Assembly (NCBI GenBank): GCA_902812345.1
Contig: CADDZM010000001.1
Location: 27,127-91,126 of the forward strand
Reading direction: 5' to 3'
Length of the DNA stretch: 64,000 bases
DNA from: Chloroflexota bacterium
GTDB lineage: Bacteria > Chloroflexota > Chloroflexia > Chloroheliales > Chloroheliaceae
In this document: positions 8,188 through 16,566 of the stretch, one piece after another
How the letters are laid out: every line of letters starts with the position of its first letter
Position numbering within the stretch: position 1 is the first letter of the stretch
The notes under the pieces: model-generated
The model's database searches: none
What the model was told of the DNA's origin: nothing
Seen by the model: only the letters and a program-made list of their open reading frames with translations
Made by a program: the position numbers and the translations under genes

Positions 8188-9726
8188 TTACTTGGTTAAA
8201 GCTTTAATCGCCGCGTCCAGTTGGCTATCATTGCCCTGACTGAGCTGCTGCAAATCCAATCCGTCCGGCTGGTCCGGCTCAACTCCGGGGATAATGCTTT
8301 CCGGCTTTTGCGGGTCTGAAATCGCCCGGTAGAGGGTTATATTGAGCAAGGAATTGTCGTCCAGGCCAATTGGCGAAGAAGCATTGAGACACCCGGCGGT
8401 GGCATCACCCACAAGAGCCCCACGTTTGGCGTGCTGGATGGCGTAAGCCATGATTTCAGCCTCCCCTGAAGTGCCGCTATCAACCAGCACCGACACCGGC
8501 TTGTTGATAGCTTTGATATTTGAAACACTGGGCATGGGGAACGGCCCGTAGATGTGCTGGTTATTCTGGTCCTGGCGGCTGCCGTTCAGATAAACCAGTT
8601 CGTCACCGCTCATAAAATAGCTCAAGACATTCTGGACCAGGGTTATGCTGCCCTGGCTATTGCCCCGCAGGTCCAGCACATAGCCCGTCACCCCGGCCTT
8701 TTCAAAGTCATTTATCCAGGTCATTATGGTATTGGTGAGCGTTCCCGACTGGTTCTGGGTTGCCAGCGGAAACTGGTTGAACCGGATATAGGCGATATTG
8801 CTATTAATGGTAGCCCGCTCCATCGGCGGCACCTGGAAGGTATCGCGGGTGATGTCTATACTCTGGGTCGAGGCGCTGTTAGCCCGGTGAATGGTCAGGC
8901 TAACTTTAGACCCGGCTTGCCGGGTGCCCTGTAAAAGCTGAATGACCTGGTCGCCGGTTTTGCTAGAAAGATCCTGGCCGTCAATCGCCAGAATCTGGTC
9001 GCCCATTTTCAGGCCCGCTTTTTCGGCAGGGCTGCCTGTAATGGCCCGCACTACCAGGTGAACATTACCGTTGGTGGCGGTCCCACTTTGCAAGTTTATA
9101 CCGATACCCACTATCGAAGCCTGGCCGGTGCGCTGGGCGAAATAGCTCTGGGCAATTGTAGCCGGGTAATAGGTGGTCTCGCAGTCCTGAAGCGAACTGG
9201 TCGCCCCGGACAGGGCAAAGGTTTCAAGCTGGTCCTCGGTTACTTTACCCTGGTACTTAGCCAGCACCAGCGAGTAAGCCTGGAGAAAAAGGCTCCAGTT
9301 CGCGTCGTCCTTATCGGTGAACTGGGGCAACTGGACTTTAGCCTGGGGATCTATGCCGGATTTTTGCAGCCCGACCTCGATTGACCGCAAACCTACTTCA
9401 TATATATCGGCGCTTGATATTGGCTGGAAATAGTTATCAAGCAAGTCCTGGAAGGCTGTTTTCAACACATCGCCTTTAGTAACCTGCAAACCGCCGGGGA
9501 CCGCCGGAAGGCTTGGCCTGGGAGTTGCCGTAGGTGGCTCGGCGAGGGTTGGCCGGGGGGCTTGTGTGGGCGTAGACGAAGCAGCCACGGTGCTGGTAGG
9601 GTCCGGCGGCAGGGTTGGATAACCGTTATAGGTAGTACAACCGGCCAGCATAACCCCCAGCAGGCTCACCGGGAGCAGCAGAGCTAAACGTTTCAGGGAC
9701 GAACGGGCGCGGAAGTTTTGGAGCAT
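8188..9726 (-). CDS. S41-family PDZ protease-like lipoprotein
   Basis: 512 residues. A lipoprotein signal ends in the lipobox LAGC (Cys30), followed by a Thr/Pro-rich linker (to about 78). A PDZ domain spans about 205-280 (GSPAEKAGLKMGDQILAIDG). The S41 core has VLDLRGNSQG (350-359) and DSGTSGEAEIMAYAI, giving candidate nucleophile Ser420. The position where CtpA-type enzymes carry the catalytic Lys (T-x-G-K) reads TAGC, with Cys445. The S-G-E form resembles S41 members that use a Ser-His pair, so the protein may be active by that route or be a non-catalytic relative. It is anchored outside the membrane. Confidence 0.85.
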   Translation of the reverse strand: MLQNFRARSSLKRLALLLPVSLLGVMLAGCTTYNGYPTLPPDPTSTVAASSTPTQAPRPTLAEPPTATPRPSLPAVPGGLQVTKGDVLKTAFQDLLDNYFQPISSADIYEVGLRSIEVGLQKSGIDPQAKVQLPQFTDKDDANWSLFLQAYSLVLAKYQGKVTEDQLETFALSGATSSLQDCETTYYPATIAQSYFAQRTGQASIVGIGINLQSGTATNGNVHLVVRAITGSPAEKAGLKMGDQILAIDGQDLSSKTGDQVIQLLQGTRQAGSKVSLTIHRANSASTQSIDITRDTFQVPPMERATINSNIAYIRFNQFPLATQNQSGTLTNTIMTWINDFEKAGVTGYVLDLRGNSQGSITLVQNVLSYFMSGDELVYLNGSRQDQNNQHIYGPFPMPSVSNIKAINKPVSVLVDSGTSGEAEIMAYAIQHAKRGALVGDATAGCLNASSPIGLDDNSLLNITLYRAISDPQKPESIIPGVEPDQPDGLDLQQLSQGNDSQLDAAIKALTK

Positions 9727-9768
9727 AGACAGGCACCTTAATTCTCAGGAAAATGACAATTCTTACCT

Positions 9769-9798
9769 ATTATACTCTATGGCTTTCGCCGCCTGCAA
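9769..9798 (-). promoter_or_regulatory. Sigma-70-type promoter for the S41 lipoprotein gene
   Basis: On the minus strand TTGCAG (9793-9798) and TATAAT (9769-9774) are separated by 18 bases, 43 bases ahead of the start codon. Confidence 0.65.
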
Positions 9799-9844
9799 CG
9801 GCACTCAGAACGCCTCTTAAAACCTTATTCGGTGCGAATAGACC

Positions 9845-9876
9845 CTGTTAAAATCATTCAAGTTCTGTTAAAATCA
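9845..9876 (+). repeat. 12-base direct repeat upstream of nuoA
   Basis: Two exact copies of CTGTTAAAATCA, 20 bases apart start to start, about 120 bases before the nuo -35 box. Spacing of two helical turns suggests a dimeric regulator site; the regulator is unknown. Confidence 0.45.
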
Positions 9877-9996
9877 AAACGTGTAACAGGAGAAACAAAA
9901 ACGGTCGTAAGCCGGTCTGGCAAAGGGGTTATAAACCAAAAATGGCAGGTATAACTCTAATAACCCTTTAAGAAAACGTTCTTCAACTGCTTTCCA

Positions 9997-10025
9997 TTGC
10001 GTGTGTAACTGGCCTATGCTATAAT
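9997..10025 (+). promoter_or_regulatory. Sigma-70-type promoter of the nuo operon
   Basis: TTGCGT (9997-10002), a 17-base spacer and TATAAT (10020-10025), preceded by TGC (extended -10 form). It lies about 96 bases before the nuoA start and is the only strong rightward candidate ahead of the operon. Confidence 0.75.
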
Positions 10026-10121
10026 TCCAACGCGAGATTGTTCCATAAGTAACGAACTTTTCACACCGGGACAATTTGTTGTGACGGAACCGAAGCGAAC
10101 AAACACTACAAGGTGAACCGT

Positions 10122-10520
10122 ATGATTCCAAATTCTTTACAAGATTTCAATTTGGGCTATATCTCGGTGATTATTTTCATGATAGTTGTCGCGGTAGCCG
10201 GTTCCACGCTTATTTCGCTGGGTATTCTTATCCGGCCCAAGCGCCCCAGCCCCATGAAGTCTATCCCCTACGAAAGCGGTGTCCCGCCGGTAGGCCGCGC
10301 CAGGGAACGTTACAGCATTCGGTTCTATATTATCGCGATGCTCTTCGTCCTGTTCGACATTGAAGCCCTGTTTCTATACCCCTGGGCCATCAACTACGAT
10401 GGGTTTGTCCGCCGGGGAGACGGCGTCTTTATCCTGGTTGAAATGTTGTTATTTATCTTCATGATCCTGTTAGGCTACGTATATGCCTGGAAAAAAGGAG
10501 CCTTAGATTGGGTCTTTTAG
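10122..10520 (+). CDS. nuoA: NADH-quinone oxidoreductase subunit A
   Basis: 132 residues starting at the ATG at 10122, which has AAGGTG six bases upstream; the GTG at 10113 overlaps that ribosome site and is less likely. Three transmembrane helices are visible (about 13-35, 67-87, 97-120). The loop YESGVPP and the RFYIIAMLFVLFDIEALFLYPW segment, with its acidic residues in the membrane, are diagnostic for NuoA. It forms part of the quinone-site region of complex I. First gene of the operon; nuoB begins inside its 3' end. Confidence 0.95.
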   Translation: MIPNSLQDFNLGYISVIIFMIVVAVAGSTLISLGILIRPKRPSPMKSIPYESGVPPVGRARERYSIRFYIIAMLFVLFDIEALFLYPWAINYDGFVRRGDGVFILVEMLLFIFMILLGYVYAWKKGALDWVF

Positions 10521-11161
10521 AAAATAAATTTAAGGATAGCCTCATCACAACAACGGTTGATTCGCTGTTAAACTGGGGCCAGGAAAAAGCCATGTACCCG
10601 CTGCTATTGGGTACGGCCTGTTGTGGTATTGAAATGATGGCGGTTGGGTACAGCCGCTTTGACTTCCTCGAACGCTACGGCATGCTCTTCCGTTTCTCAC
10701 CGCGCCAGTCCGACGTGATGATGGTCGCGGGGACCGTTACCAAGAAAATGGCCCCGGTTATCAAAGCCGTCTACGACCAGATGAGCGACCCGAAGTATGT
10801 TATCGCGGTCGGTTCCTGCGCAATTAGCGGCAATATTTACAAAAGCTATAGCACTCTGCAAGGGGTAGACCGGATAGTCCCGGTAGATGTTTATATCCCG
10901 GGCTGCCCGCCCATTCCGGAAGCTTTTGGTTATGGCATTATCGAATTGCAAAAGATAATTGCGGCCCGCCGGGTTATTCGCAAGCAGGCCGTCACTCCCG
11001 AACCAGGGGCGCAGCCTAGAACGAATGTGCACGAAATTCTTCGCCCCGGCCATATCAAATTGCCTACCGCCCAGGACTATGCCGCGCACCTGGACGATGA
11101 TATTTCCAATCAGGAGCAGGACGGGTTGTTAGAGTCGGGGTCGGGCCGTCGCCGGGAATAA
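10508..11161 (+). CDS. nuoB: NADH-quinone oxidoreductase subunit B
   Basis: 217 residues. The TTG start at 10508 lies within the end of nuoA, eight bases after AAAGGAG, so translation is probably coupled. NuoB carries the terminal 4Fe-4S cluster N2, which passes electrons to quinone. The four ligands are visible: the tandem C38-C39 in TACCGIEMM, Cys104 in GSCAISGN and Cys133 in PGCPP. A tail of about 45 residues after residue 170 is charged and variable. Confidence 0.96.
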   Translation: MGLLENKFKDSLITTTVDSLLNWGQEKAMYPLLLGTACCGIEMMAVGYSRFDFLERYGMLFRFSPRQSDVMMVAGTVTKKMAPVIKAVYDQMSDPKYVIAVGSCAISGNIYKSYSTLQGVDRIVPVDVYIPGCPPIPEAFGYGIIELQKIIAARRVIRKQAVTPEPGAQPRTNVHEILRPGHIKLPTAQDYAAHLDDDISNQEQDGLLESGSGRRRE

Positions 11162-11182
11162 TACAGTTTAGAGGAAATTCAG

Positions 11183-11650
11183 ATGCCGATACAGGAAAGC
11201 CTCCAGGTTGTAGTAAAAAAGCTCCAGGATAAGTTTGGCGACTCCATCCTGAGCGTCCAGGAATTCCGCGATGAGGTAACGGTCCGGTTTAAGCCGCAGG
11301 TCTGGTTAGAGGCGCACCGCTTTCTTAAAGAAGACGAGGACTGCGCTTTCAACATGCTCATTGACGAGACTGCCGCCGACTATCCCTTGCGCCAGGAGCG
11401 TTTTGATGTCATTACGCACCTGCTGTCGCTGGGCAAGGCCCACCGTTTGCGGGTGAAGACCCAGACTGCGGAACATATCCCATCTCTCTACCCGGTCTGG
11501 AAGACTGCGAACTGGCTGGAACGCGAAGCCTACGACCTCTTCGGGGTTATCTACGACGGGCATCCCGACTTGCGCCGGATTCTACTTACCGAAGACTGGG
11601 AAGGCTTCCCGCTTCGCAAGGATTATCCGATTGAAGGTTACGACATCTAG
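11183..11650 (+). CDS. nuoC: NADH-quinone oxidoreductase subunit C
   Basis: 155 residues, the 30-kDa peripheral-arm subunit that packs against NuoD. The family segment is seen as [24 protein letters not shown] (first half about 112-131), followed by the C-terminal [15 protein letters not shown]. The ATG has AGAGGAAA upstream. It is a separate gene, not fused to nuoD, and lies 21 bases after nuoB. Confidence 0.95.
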   Translation: MPIQESLQVVVKKLQDKFGDSILSVQEFRDEVTVRFKPQVWLEAHRFLKEDEDCAFNMLIDETAADYPLRQERFDVITHLLSLGKAHRLRVKTQTAEHIPSLYPVWKTANWLEREAYDLFGVIYDGHPDLRRILLTEDWEGFPLRKDYPIEGYDI

Positions 11651-11761
11651 GTTTTAAACAACGAACAAAAGTAAAGGTATCGGAAGACCGGGCCGGTGGT
11701 AAAAGTTGACCGGGCGGCCAAAATTAAACACTTAACTGATTTGTGCGGCAGGGAAACAGCA

Positions 11762-12976
11762 ATGTCACAAACACCTACTAATGAGCATACCGAGACTCAC
11801 CGGCAAAGTAGCGAACGCCGGATGCGCCTCAACATGGGGCCGCAACACCCTTCCACTCACGGGGTCTTGCAAATAGTCCTTGACCTGGAAGGCGAGGTAG
11901 TGATGCGGTGCGACCCGGTCCCCGGCTATTTGCATCGCGGCACCGAAAAGCTGGCCGAGGAACGCTACTATAACCAGATTATTCCGCTCACCGACCGCCT
12001 CGACTACGTTTCCGCTTTCAATAATAATGTGGCCTTTGTGATGCCGGTCGAAAAGCTGCTCGGCATCGAAATACCCGAACGCGCCATGTGGATCCGGGTA
12101 ATCCTCATGGAGTTACAGCGTATCGCCAGCCATCTTATCTGGTATGGTACGTCGCTTATGGACCTCGGCGCGGTGACGGCTTTCCTTTACGCTATGCGCG
12201 AACGCGAACTAATCCTCGACATTTTTGAAATGGCCTGCGGCGCTCGCCTGACCTACTCCTACTGCCGGGTCGGCGGTTTGCTGTCGGATGTGCCGCCCGG
12301 CTTTGAGGAAAAGGTTGCGGAATTCGTCAAGGCTTTCCCGAAAGCCTGGAAAGAATATACCGACCTCGTTTCCAAGAACCCTATTTTCATGGACCGCACC
12401 ATGGGCGTCGGGGTTGTCACACCGGAAGACGCTATAGATATGGGCCTGACCGGGCCGTCCCTGCGCGGTAGCGGCGTGGACTGGGATATTCGCAAGAACG
12501 AGCCGTATTACGGCTACGACCTGCTTGATTTCGCTATCCCCCTCGGCACCAAAGGCGATTGCTATGACCGCTACCTGTGCCGCATGGAAGAGATGCTCCA
12601 AAGCAACCGGATTGTCGAACAGGCTTTGAAGTTCCTTAAACCGGGACCGGTGAAGGTGGATGACCCGAAAATTGCCCTGCCTCCTAAAGAACTCTCGATG
12701 AGCCAGGCCGAAGCGATGCAGCGGCACTTCTACCAGGTCATTCACGGCTTTAATGTGCCGGTGGGCGAGACTTATGGCAAAATTGAAGGCTCTAAAGGTG
12801 AACTGGGCTTTTATATTATCAGCGACGGTTCCAGCCACCCCTACCGCATGAAAATTCGCGCTCCCAGCTTCGTGAACTTGCAGTCTTTACCCTTGATGAC
12901 CGAAGGCCGGATGGTTTCGGACGTTATTACCTGCATTGGTACGATTGACATCGTGCTCGGCGAAGTAGACCGTTAG
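11762..12976 (+). CDS. nuoD: NADH-quinone oxidoreductase subunit D
   Basis: 404 residues from the ATG at 11762, which has CAGGGAAA eight bases upstream; a GTG 22 codons earlier has no ribosome site and gives an unconserved extension. NuoD is the 49-kDa subunit that forms the quinone cavity with NuoB. Seen: MGPQHPSTHG at about 25-34, PGYLHRGTEK, and the C-terminal RAPSFVNLQ and DVITCIGTIDIVLGEVDR regions. It has no nickel-site Cys pairs, so it is complex I rather than a hydrogenase. Confidence 0.95.
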   Translation: MSQTPTNEHTETHRQSSERRMRLNMGPQHPSTHGVLQIVLDLEGEVVMRCDPVPGYLHRGTEKLAEERYYNQIIPLTDRLDYVSAFNNNVAFVMPVEKLLGIEIPERAMWIRVILMELQRIASHLIWYGTSLMDLGAVTAFLYAMRERELILDIFEMACGARLTYSYCRVGGLLSDVPPGFEEKVAEFVKAFPKAWKEYTDLVSKNPIFMDRTMGVGVVTPEDAIDMGLTGPSLRGSGVDWDIRKNEPYYGYDLLDFAIPLGTKGDCYDRYLCRMEEMLQSNRIVEQALKFLKPGPVKVDDPKIALPPKELSMSQAEAMQRHFYQVIHGFNVPVGETYGKIEGSKGELGFYIISDGSSHPYRMKIRAPSFVNLQSLPLMTEGRMVSDVITCIGTIDIVLGEVDR

Positions 12977-12990
12977 CCCAAAGGAACCGT

Positions 12991-13045
12991 AGCCCCGGCC
13001 CGGTCATTTTGACTGTGACTTCTCTGGGCCAGCCCGGCCGGGGCT
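12991..13045 (+). other. GC-rich inverted repeat between nuoD and nuoH
   Basis: AGCCCCGGCC (12991-13000) pairs with GGCCGGGGCT (13036-13045) around a 35-base loop, with no T run after it. It may stabilise or partly terminate the nuo message, setting the ratio of peripheral to membrane subunits. Confidence 0.45.
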
Positions 13046-13081
13046 TCTAATTACTTAAACAGGAAGAGAAGAATCAAAGAT

Positions 13082-14194
13082 ATGCTCTCACCTGCTCACT
13101 TTTTTGAGATCGGGGCCGCACCGACCGTTGCACCCGACCAGGCGGTAAACCCTCAGACCGACCCTTTTATCTGGTTTTTGCAGACCTTTATCACGCTCTT
13201 TATTATTATGAACGTGGTACTGATTATTATGGCTTACCAGACCTGGGCGGAACGCAAGGTTATGGCCCGCATGCAGTTGCGCTACGGCCCGAACCAGACC
13301 GGCCCGGCCGGTCTCTTGCAGCCGATTGCCGATGCTGTAAAAATGCTCGGTAAAGAATATATTATTCCTCGCGACGCTGATAGACCGGTCTTCCTTATGG
13401 CCCCAATCATGAGCTTTATCCCCGCGGTAGCGGCTTTCGCCGTGATACCCTGGGGCGACGCTCGTAGCGAAGGCTTGCTGGGCGGCTGGATTCGCCCGGC
13501 TATCGCCAACCTGAACGTCGGTATCCTCTACATGCTGGCGCTTAGTTCGGTCGGCGTTTACGGGATTATTATGGCCGGCTATTCGAGCGGTAACAAATAT
13601 TCGATGCTCGGGAGCCTGCGTTCGAGCGGGCAGGTCGTTTCCTACGAACTGACGCTGGGCCTCTCGCTAATGGGTGTCCTTATCCAGGCCGGTACGCTTA
13701 ACCTGAACGATATCGTGCGCCAGCAACAGGCTAGCATCTGGTATATCTTTCCGCAGTTCTTCGGGTTTGTGGTCTTTCTCATAAGCGGTATCGCGGAAAC
13801 CAACCGCAACCCCTTTGACTTACCGGAAGCCGAGTCCGAACTGGTCGCCGGGTTTCACCTGGAATATAGCGGGATGAGTTTTGGCCTCTTTTACCTGGCT
13901 GAATACATCAGCATGAACGCCATCGCAGCCCTGGCCGCGATAATGTTCTTTGGCGGGTGGGCGCCACCGTTCGACATCGCCCCGTTCAACTGGATACCCG
14001 GCCCTATCTGGCTCTTTATAAAGTTTTCTTTCTTCCTGTTTTTATACTACTGGATCAGGTCAACTTTGCCGCGTTTCCGCTACGACCAGTTAATGGGCCT
14101 GGTCTGGAAAATACTTTTCCCGATAGCCCTCGCCAACCTCGTCATAACTGCCGTTGTAAAGCTGGTAGGTATTTCGATGGGCTGGTGGGTATAG
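13082..14194 (+). CDS. nuoH: NADH-quinone oxidoreductase subunit H
   Basis: 370 residues, eight or nine transmembrane helices. NuoH joins the quinone site to the membrane arm. Diagnostic segments: WAERKVMARMQLRYGPNQTG (about 57-76), QPIADAVKMLGKE, and the acidic loop AETNRNPFDLPEAESELVAG (about 238-257). The start is preceded by an AGGAAGAGAAG ribosome site. A Pro/Thr-containing N-terminal extension of about 25 residues precedes the first helix. Confidence 0.96.
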   Translation: MLSPAHFFEIGAAPTVAPDQAVNPQTDPFIWFLQTFITLFIIMNVVLIIMAYQTWAERKVMARMQLRYGPNQTGPAGLLQPIADAVKMLGKEYIIPRDADRPVFLMAPIMSFIPAVAAFAVIPWGDARSEGLLGGWIRPAIANLNVGILYMLALSSVGVYGIIMAGYSSGNKYSMLGSLRSSGQVVSYELTLGLSLMGVLIQAGTLNLNDIVRQQQASIWYIFPQFFGFVVFLISGIAETNRNPFDLPEAESELVAGFHLEYSGMSFGLFYLAEYISMNAIAALAAIMFFGGWAPPFDIAPFNWIPGPIWLFIKFSFFLFLYYWIRSTLPRFRYDQLMGLVWKILFPIALANLVITAVVKLVGISMGWWV

Positions 14195-14347
14195 CGCCGT
14201 TTTGCCGGTGCGTTTTTGTGAATCGTGGGCCTCAGAATTGCGGTAACAAGCGTTAAAAGGCCCGCCGGATAGTAGCAGACCCGCCAGTGATAAGAGACAG
14301 GACACCAATAGAACCATTTCATGCGCAAGCCTGTGAAGGAGTAGAGA

Positions 14348-15238
14348 ATGCTCAGTGGATTAAATGAAATAGGCCGGGGCATGGGCGTGACCTTGAAGAA
14401 CTTCTTCAAGAAACCGCTCACCGTCCAGTACCCCAAACATATGCGCAACTTCCATCCCCGCTTCCGGGGCGCGGTAGGCTTTGTGCGCGACCAGGATACC
14501 GGCAAGGAACGCTGCGTCGGCTGCGGGCTTTGCTCGGCGGTGTGTCCGGCCAACTGCCTGACCGTGGTCCCTGGCGTTGATGAAGTCGGTATCCGCAACG
14601 CTAAAATTTACCTGTATGATATGAGCCGGTGCGTCTTTTGCGGGATGTGCGTGGAGGTTTGCCCCGAACTGGCCCTGGTAATGACTCATGAGTTCGAACT
14701 GGCCGTCACCGACCGCAGCGAGTTAGTGCTGGATACTGAGGCCATGTTGAAACTGGCCGACCGCGAACTGGAACGGACCGGGCAGGCTATCGAAGAACCA
14801 GGCTTCCCGGCTATTACCGATGCCCCGAGCGGTTTCGCCCGCCACGACGAACTCGACCCCCGCATCCAGCGCGGCAACTTCCAGAGCCACCAGCCTTTGT
14901 TCGGTACGGCCCCGCACGGCTACCCGATGCCGTATAGCGATTACCTGAAGAAGGTCGAGACCGGCAAGCCTCTGGCCCAGGGCAACCTGCCCCCGGTCCT
15001 GCGTGAGATTCAAAACCAGTATCTGCCGGAAGACCGACAGATGCCGCTGCCCAAGCCTGCCCTGACCCAGGCCGCGGAAAAGAAGACCATCCGGACACAT
15101 CTCCTGACAGGCGCCGCTGACCCGGTACGCGAGCACGACATCAGAGAGGACAATCCGGGGCGGATTTTTGACACCGGCAAGCGCGGCTCAAAGGACTCGG
15201 AAAAAATGAACCCTAAGCCTAACCAAAACCTGAAATAG
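14348..15238 (+). CDS. nuoI: NADH-quinone oxidoreductase subunit I with long C-terminal tail
   Basis: 296 residues. Two 4Fe-4S clusters (N6a/N6b) are held by C56-x2-C59-x2-C62-x3-C66 and C95-x2-C98-x2-C101-x3-C105 and carry electrons to NuoB. Typical NuoI ends near 160-180; here about 110 extra residues follow, rich in Pro, Gln and His (FQSHQPLFGTAPHGYP, then LPPVLREIQNQYLPEDRQ), with no recognisable domain. GGAG precedes the ATG. The tail could contact whatever replaces the missing NADH module, but that is speculation. Confidence 0.94.
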   Translation: MLSGLNEIGRGMGVTLKNFFKKPLTVQYPKHMRNFHPRFRGAVGFVRDQDTGKERCVGCGLCSAVCPANCLTVVPGVDEVGIRNAKIYLYDMSRCVFCGMCVEVCPELALVMTHEFELAVTDRSELVLDTEAMLKLADRELERTGQAIEEPGFPAITDAPSGFARHDELDPRIQRGNFQSHQPLFGTAPHGYPMPYSDYLKKVETGKPLAQGNLPPVLREIQNQYLPEDRQMPLPKPALTQAAEKKTIRTHLLTGAADPVREHDIREDNPGRIFDTGKRGSKDSEKMNPKPNQNLK

Positions 15239-15323
15239 GTTGGGAAGGTTTTTAATCTTCAGGTCCGAATGTACGAAACGAACTGCTCAGAGCTTAATTT
15301 AACTAGAGATTAGGAATTAAAAA

Positions 15324-16112
15324 ATGGTGCTTGAGCAAATAATCTTCATTGGGCTGGCGGTACTGGCAACTTTGTCGGCCATTGGGATGATTTCCATGAA
15401 AGACCCGGTCCACTCGGCCCTGCTGCTGGTCTTTACATTCTTCAACCTGGCCGCAATTTACCTGCTGATGGGCGCGGAATTTATCGCGGCGGTCCAGGTG
15501 CTGGTTTACGCCGGGGCGATTATAGTGCTGTTCCTGTTCGTGATGATGCTTTTACAGGTCCGGCCCGGCCCCAGCTTTTACAAGCTACGCTTTTTCCAGA
15601 GCCGTATCGGGCCGGTTATAGCCCTGGTCTTCCTGGTTGAAGTGCTGCTGGTGACTTTCTCGGCAAGTTTCGCCCTCAATGGCGGCAAGATTACCGATGG
15701 CGCAAACACCCAGGCCGCTCAGATGGCTGCTTCGGTCCGCTACTCCACCGAAGGGGTGGTCCCGACCGCCGATGCCGCCGGGAATACCGTAGGGGGTAGC
15801 GGCATTGGCCTGCACGAAAACGTCACGAGCGGCCACAGCGCCCTGCTAGGCAAAGAACTGTACAGTACTTTCCTGTATCCTTTTGAAATCGCGTCCTTAC
15901 TGCTGTTGGTTGCGGCTATCGGGGCGATTGTAATTGCCCGGCGCACTCTTGAACACGATACGGGTGACGAGGATACGCCGACCGAGGTCGCCCGCGGCAT
16001 CAGCCTGGCCGGTCCAATGCCGGGTAGCCCCCAGGCCGTTGAGATGGAAGAACTCATTAAGAGCACCCGGAACACTAAAGACGAGGAACGCCGGGTCATT
16101 TTAAAGAAATAA
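15324..16112 (+). CDS. nuoJ: NADH-quinone oxidoreductase subunit J
   Basis: 262 residues, longer than the common 160-200. Five transmembrane helices are visible; the family segment is AEFIAAVQVLVYAGAIIVLFLFVMMLL, including the pi-bulge helix (about 51-77). A polar loop (about 118-175) between helices 4 and 5 and a charged C-terminal tail account for the extra length. It follows nuoI by 85 bases. Confidence 0.94.
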   Translation: MVLEQIIFIGLAVLATLSAIGMISMKDPVHSALLLVFTFFNLAAIYLLMGAEFIAAVQVLVYAGAIIVLFLFVMMLLQVRPGPSFYKLRFFQSRIGPVIALVFLVEVLLVTFSASFALNGGKITDGANTQAAQMAASVRYSTEGVVPTADAAGNTVGGSGIGLHENVTSGHSALLGKELYSTFLYPFEIASLLLLVAAIGAIVIARRTLEHDTGDEDTPTEVARGISLAGPMPGSPQAVEMEELIKSTRNTKDEERRVILKK

Positions 16113-16125
16113 GGCGAGGTTAAAA

Positions 16126-16437
16126 ATGATACCCGTAGCCTGGTATTTAATCCTGAGTGGTGTGCTGTTCTCGATTGGCTTAGCCGGTGTGCTAATACGG
16201 CGCAACGTGCTGGTTATCTTTATGTGCGTCGAACTCATGATGAACGCCGTAAATATCAGCCTGCTGGCCTTCGCGCGCTCCTTCAAAAACGGCCTCAACT
16301 TCACCGGAGACGCTTTTGTAATCTTCGTAGTTACTGTGGCAGCGTCCGAAGCGGCGGTGGGTCTTGCCATCATCGTCAGCCTGTCCCGCCAGAGTGACTC
16401 GGTGGACGCCGACCAGATAGATTTGCTCAAAGAATAA
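16126..16437 (+). CDS. nuoK: NADH-quinone oxidoreductase subunit K
   Basis: 103 residues, three transmembrane helices, usual size. The membrane glutamates of the proton path are present in FMCVELMMNAVNISLLAF (Glu in helix 2) and in VAASEAAVGLAI (helix 3). It starts 13 bases after nuoJ. It resembles MnhC of Na+/H+ antiporters, as all NuoK do, but the operon settles the assignment. Confidence 0.95.
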   Translation: MIPVAWYLILSGVLFSIGLAGVLIRRNVLVIFMCVELMMNAVNISLLAFARSFKNGLNFTGDAFVIFVVTVAASEAAVGLAIIVSLSRQSDSVDADQIDLLKE

Positions 16438-16566
16438 AATTTCCCGGGGAAGAACCAGGAAACTGAAAAGGTTCTTCTCGCTCGCCCGCGCAGTTATGAG
16501 GCGAATTAAAAGTCGGCCTGGGGAAGCTCATCCCAGGGCCAATACCAAAATTCCCTAGAGGTAGGA

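Larger units (their letters stand above)
9727..10121. other. Divergent promoter region between the S41 gene and nuoA
   Basis: 395 bases without a gene. It contains one promoter for each direction (listed separately) and a 12-base direct repeat, CTGTTAAAATCA, at 9845-9856 and 9865-9876. The 20-base period puts both copies on the same face of the helix, as expected for a regulator site. No ORF with a ribosome site was found. Confidence 0.6.
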
